Shown piece by piece: positions 63,706 through 64,000 of a DNA stretch of 64,000 nucleotides (the first letter of the stretch is position 1; each line of letters begins with the position of its first letter). The DNA is taken from positions 62,001 to 126,000 of the forward strand of contig CALFBP010000033.1 in assembly GCA_937951625.1 (NCBI GenBank), in the 5' to 3' direction. Source of the stretch: an uncultured Thermoguttaceae bacterium (GTDB taxonomy: Bacteria; Planctomycetota; Planctomycetia; Pirellulales; Thermoguttaceae). Position numbers and translations under genes: made by a program. The notes under the pieces were generated by a model. The model searched no databases. It had not been told where the DNA came from and saw nothing but the letters and a program-made list of their open reading frames with translations.

Positions 63706-64000
63706 CTATTTGCGTCGCAGCATCCATTTGCTGAAGAAGTCGGTTTCGGGCAGTTCGATGCGGTCGTCGGCGAAGCCGGAATCGGGCGAGGCGGGGAAGC
63801 CGTTATTCAATTGCCCGTCCTTATTCGCGTCGGCCACGGCCCGCACGCTCCCATCGGCGAACAACACGTTACACGTATTGCGATGAACCGGACCGAACAA
63901 GCGGTAATCCTGGAGCGTGTCGTTGTTCCACACGGCCCACCAGCCGTTGGGACCATTTTGCGGAGTTCCCGGCGGGAAAGTGGGCGGTTCCAAGGTGGTC
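63706..64000 (-). CDS. DUF1559-family prepilin-like protein, C-terminal part (cut by window end)
   Basis: The visible C-terminus has NVLFADGSVRAVADANKDGQ and then NNGFPASPDSGFADDRIELP, the H-X9-DG signature (GPVHRNTCNVLFADGS) and the EF-hand-like end of DUF1559 proteins. It is homologous to the C-terminus of the gene at 62034 ([18 protein letters not shown]), so the two form a tandem pair. The frame stays open to the window edge; the N-terminal prepilin signal lies beyond it. Confidence 0.88.
   Translation of the reverse strand, partial: TTLEPPTFPPGTPQNGPNGWWAVWNNDTLQDYRLFGPVHRNTCNVLFADGSVRAVADANKDGQLNNGFPASPDSGFADDRIELPETDFFSKWMLRRK

Noticed and set aside
1-64000. CRISPR array, rRNA operon, tmRNA or RNase P RNA
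   Set aside because: No regularly spaced direct repeats and none of the conserved RNA sequence blocks were seen, although a covariance-model search would be needed to exclude small RNAs.

Overview
This is a GC-rich chromosomal window, most likely from a planctomycete of the Pirellulales type. That placement is an inference from content: two DUF1559 prepilin-like proteins, an HzsA-like cytochrome, DUF1570, DUF1573, DUF4432 and GH172 (DUF2961) proteins, a subtilase with a LEPR-XLL-like N-terminus, an FGE-sialidase fusion, Tat-exported Gfo/Idh/MocA oxidoreductases, and a zinc-ribbon PilM. There are two tRNA genes (Val-UAC and Ala-CGC) and no rRNA or CRISPR array.

Layout. 1-6.2 kb: the 5' end of zwf behind an SMP-30 lactonase, a truncated amino-acid permease, a CPBP protease, an HMA-domain lipoprotein and uvrA, all on the minus strand. 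6.5-7.1 kb: tRNA-Val, a 17-bp perfect inverted repeat and a relic of an Mrr-type nuclease. 7.1-11.6 kb, plus strand: a small basic ORF, a UbiD-family decarboxylase, an A24 prepilin peptidase homologue that seems to lack its GxGD site, and a fused AroD-AroE. 11.8-22.1 kb: a secreted DUF1570 metalloprotein, a 1355-residue CheB-CheR-PAS-kinase-receiver fusion, a class III aminotransferase, an MFS carrier with an EF-hand loop, and a LuxR-type regulator lacking the phospho-acceptor Asp. 22.3-25.4 kb: argB-argD-argF, converting acetylglutamate to citrulline. 25.5-28.2 kb: secreted subtilase.

28.4-33.3 kb holds the most interesting system: a four-gene minus-strand operon (WXG100-like protein, coiled-coil protein, second small WXG-like protein, 1278-aa FtsK/SpoIIIE-type ATPase), joined by overlapping start/stop codons. 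It looks like a minimal type VII-like secretion module in a diderm, with a predicted soluble coiled-coil ATPase.

33.6-42.7 kb: HzsA-like cytochrome, smpB (possible ACG start), an oxidoreductase, the rimO-pgsA-CPBP operon and a lone ImmA/IrrE-like protein behind a good promoter. 42.8-49.1 kb: a receiver with Asp replaced by Asn, then an FGE-sialidase fusion, a Tat oxidoreductase and a GH172 enzyme, which together suggest breakdown of complex glycans. 49.3-54.9 kb: lutB-lutC, an APC permease with a large insertion and a DUF4432 mutarotase-like protein. 55.1-59.5 kb: a two-gene operon with a PilM whose C-terminal segment lies ahead of its N-terminal segment, plus a membrane-anchored partner. 59.7-60.5 kb: repeats and tRNA-Ala. 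60.6-64 kb: a DUF1573 protein and two DUF1559 proteins, the last cut by the window end.

Start codons were chosen from ribosome-binding sites and family alignment from memory. No database search was run, so family names rest on motif recognition.
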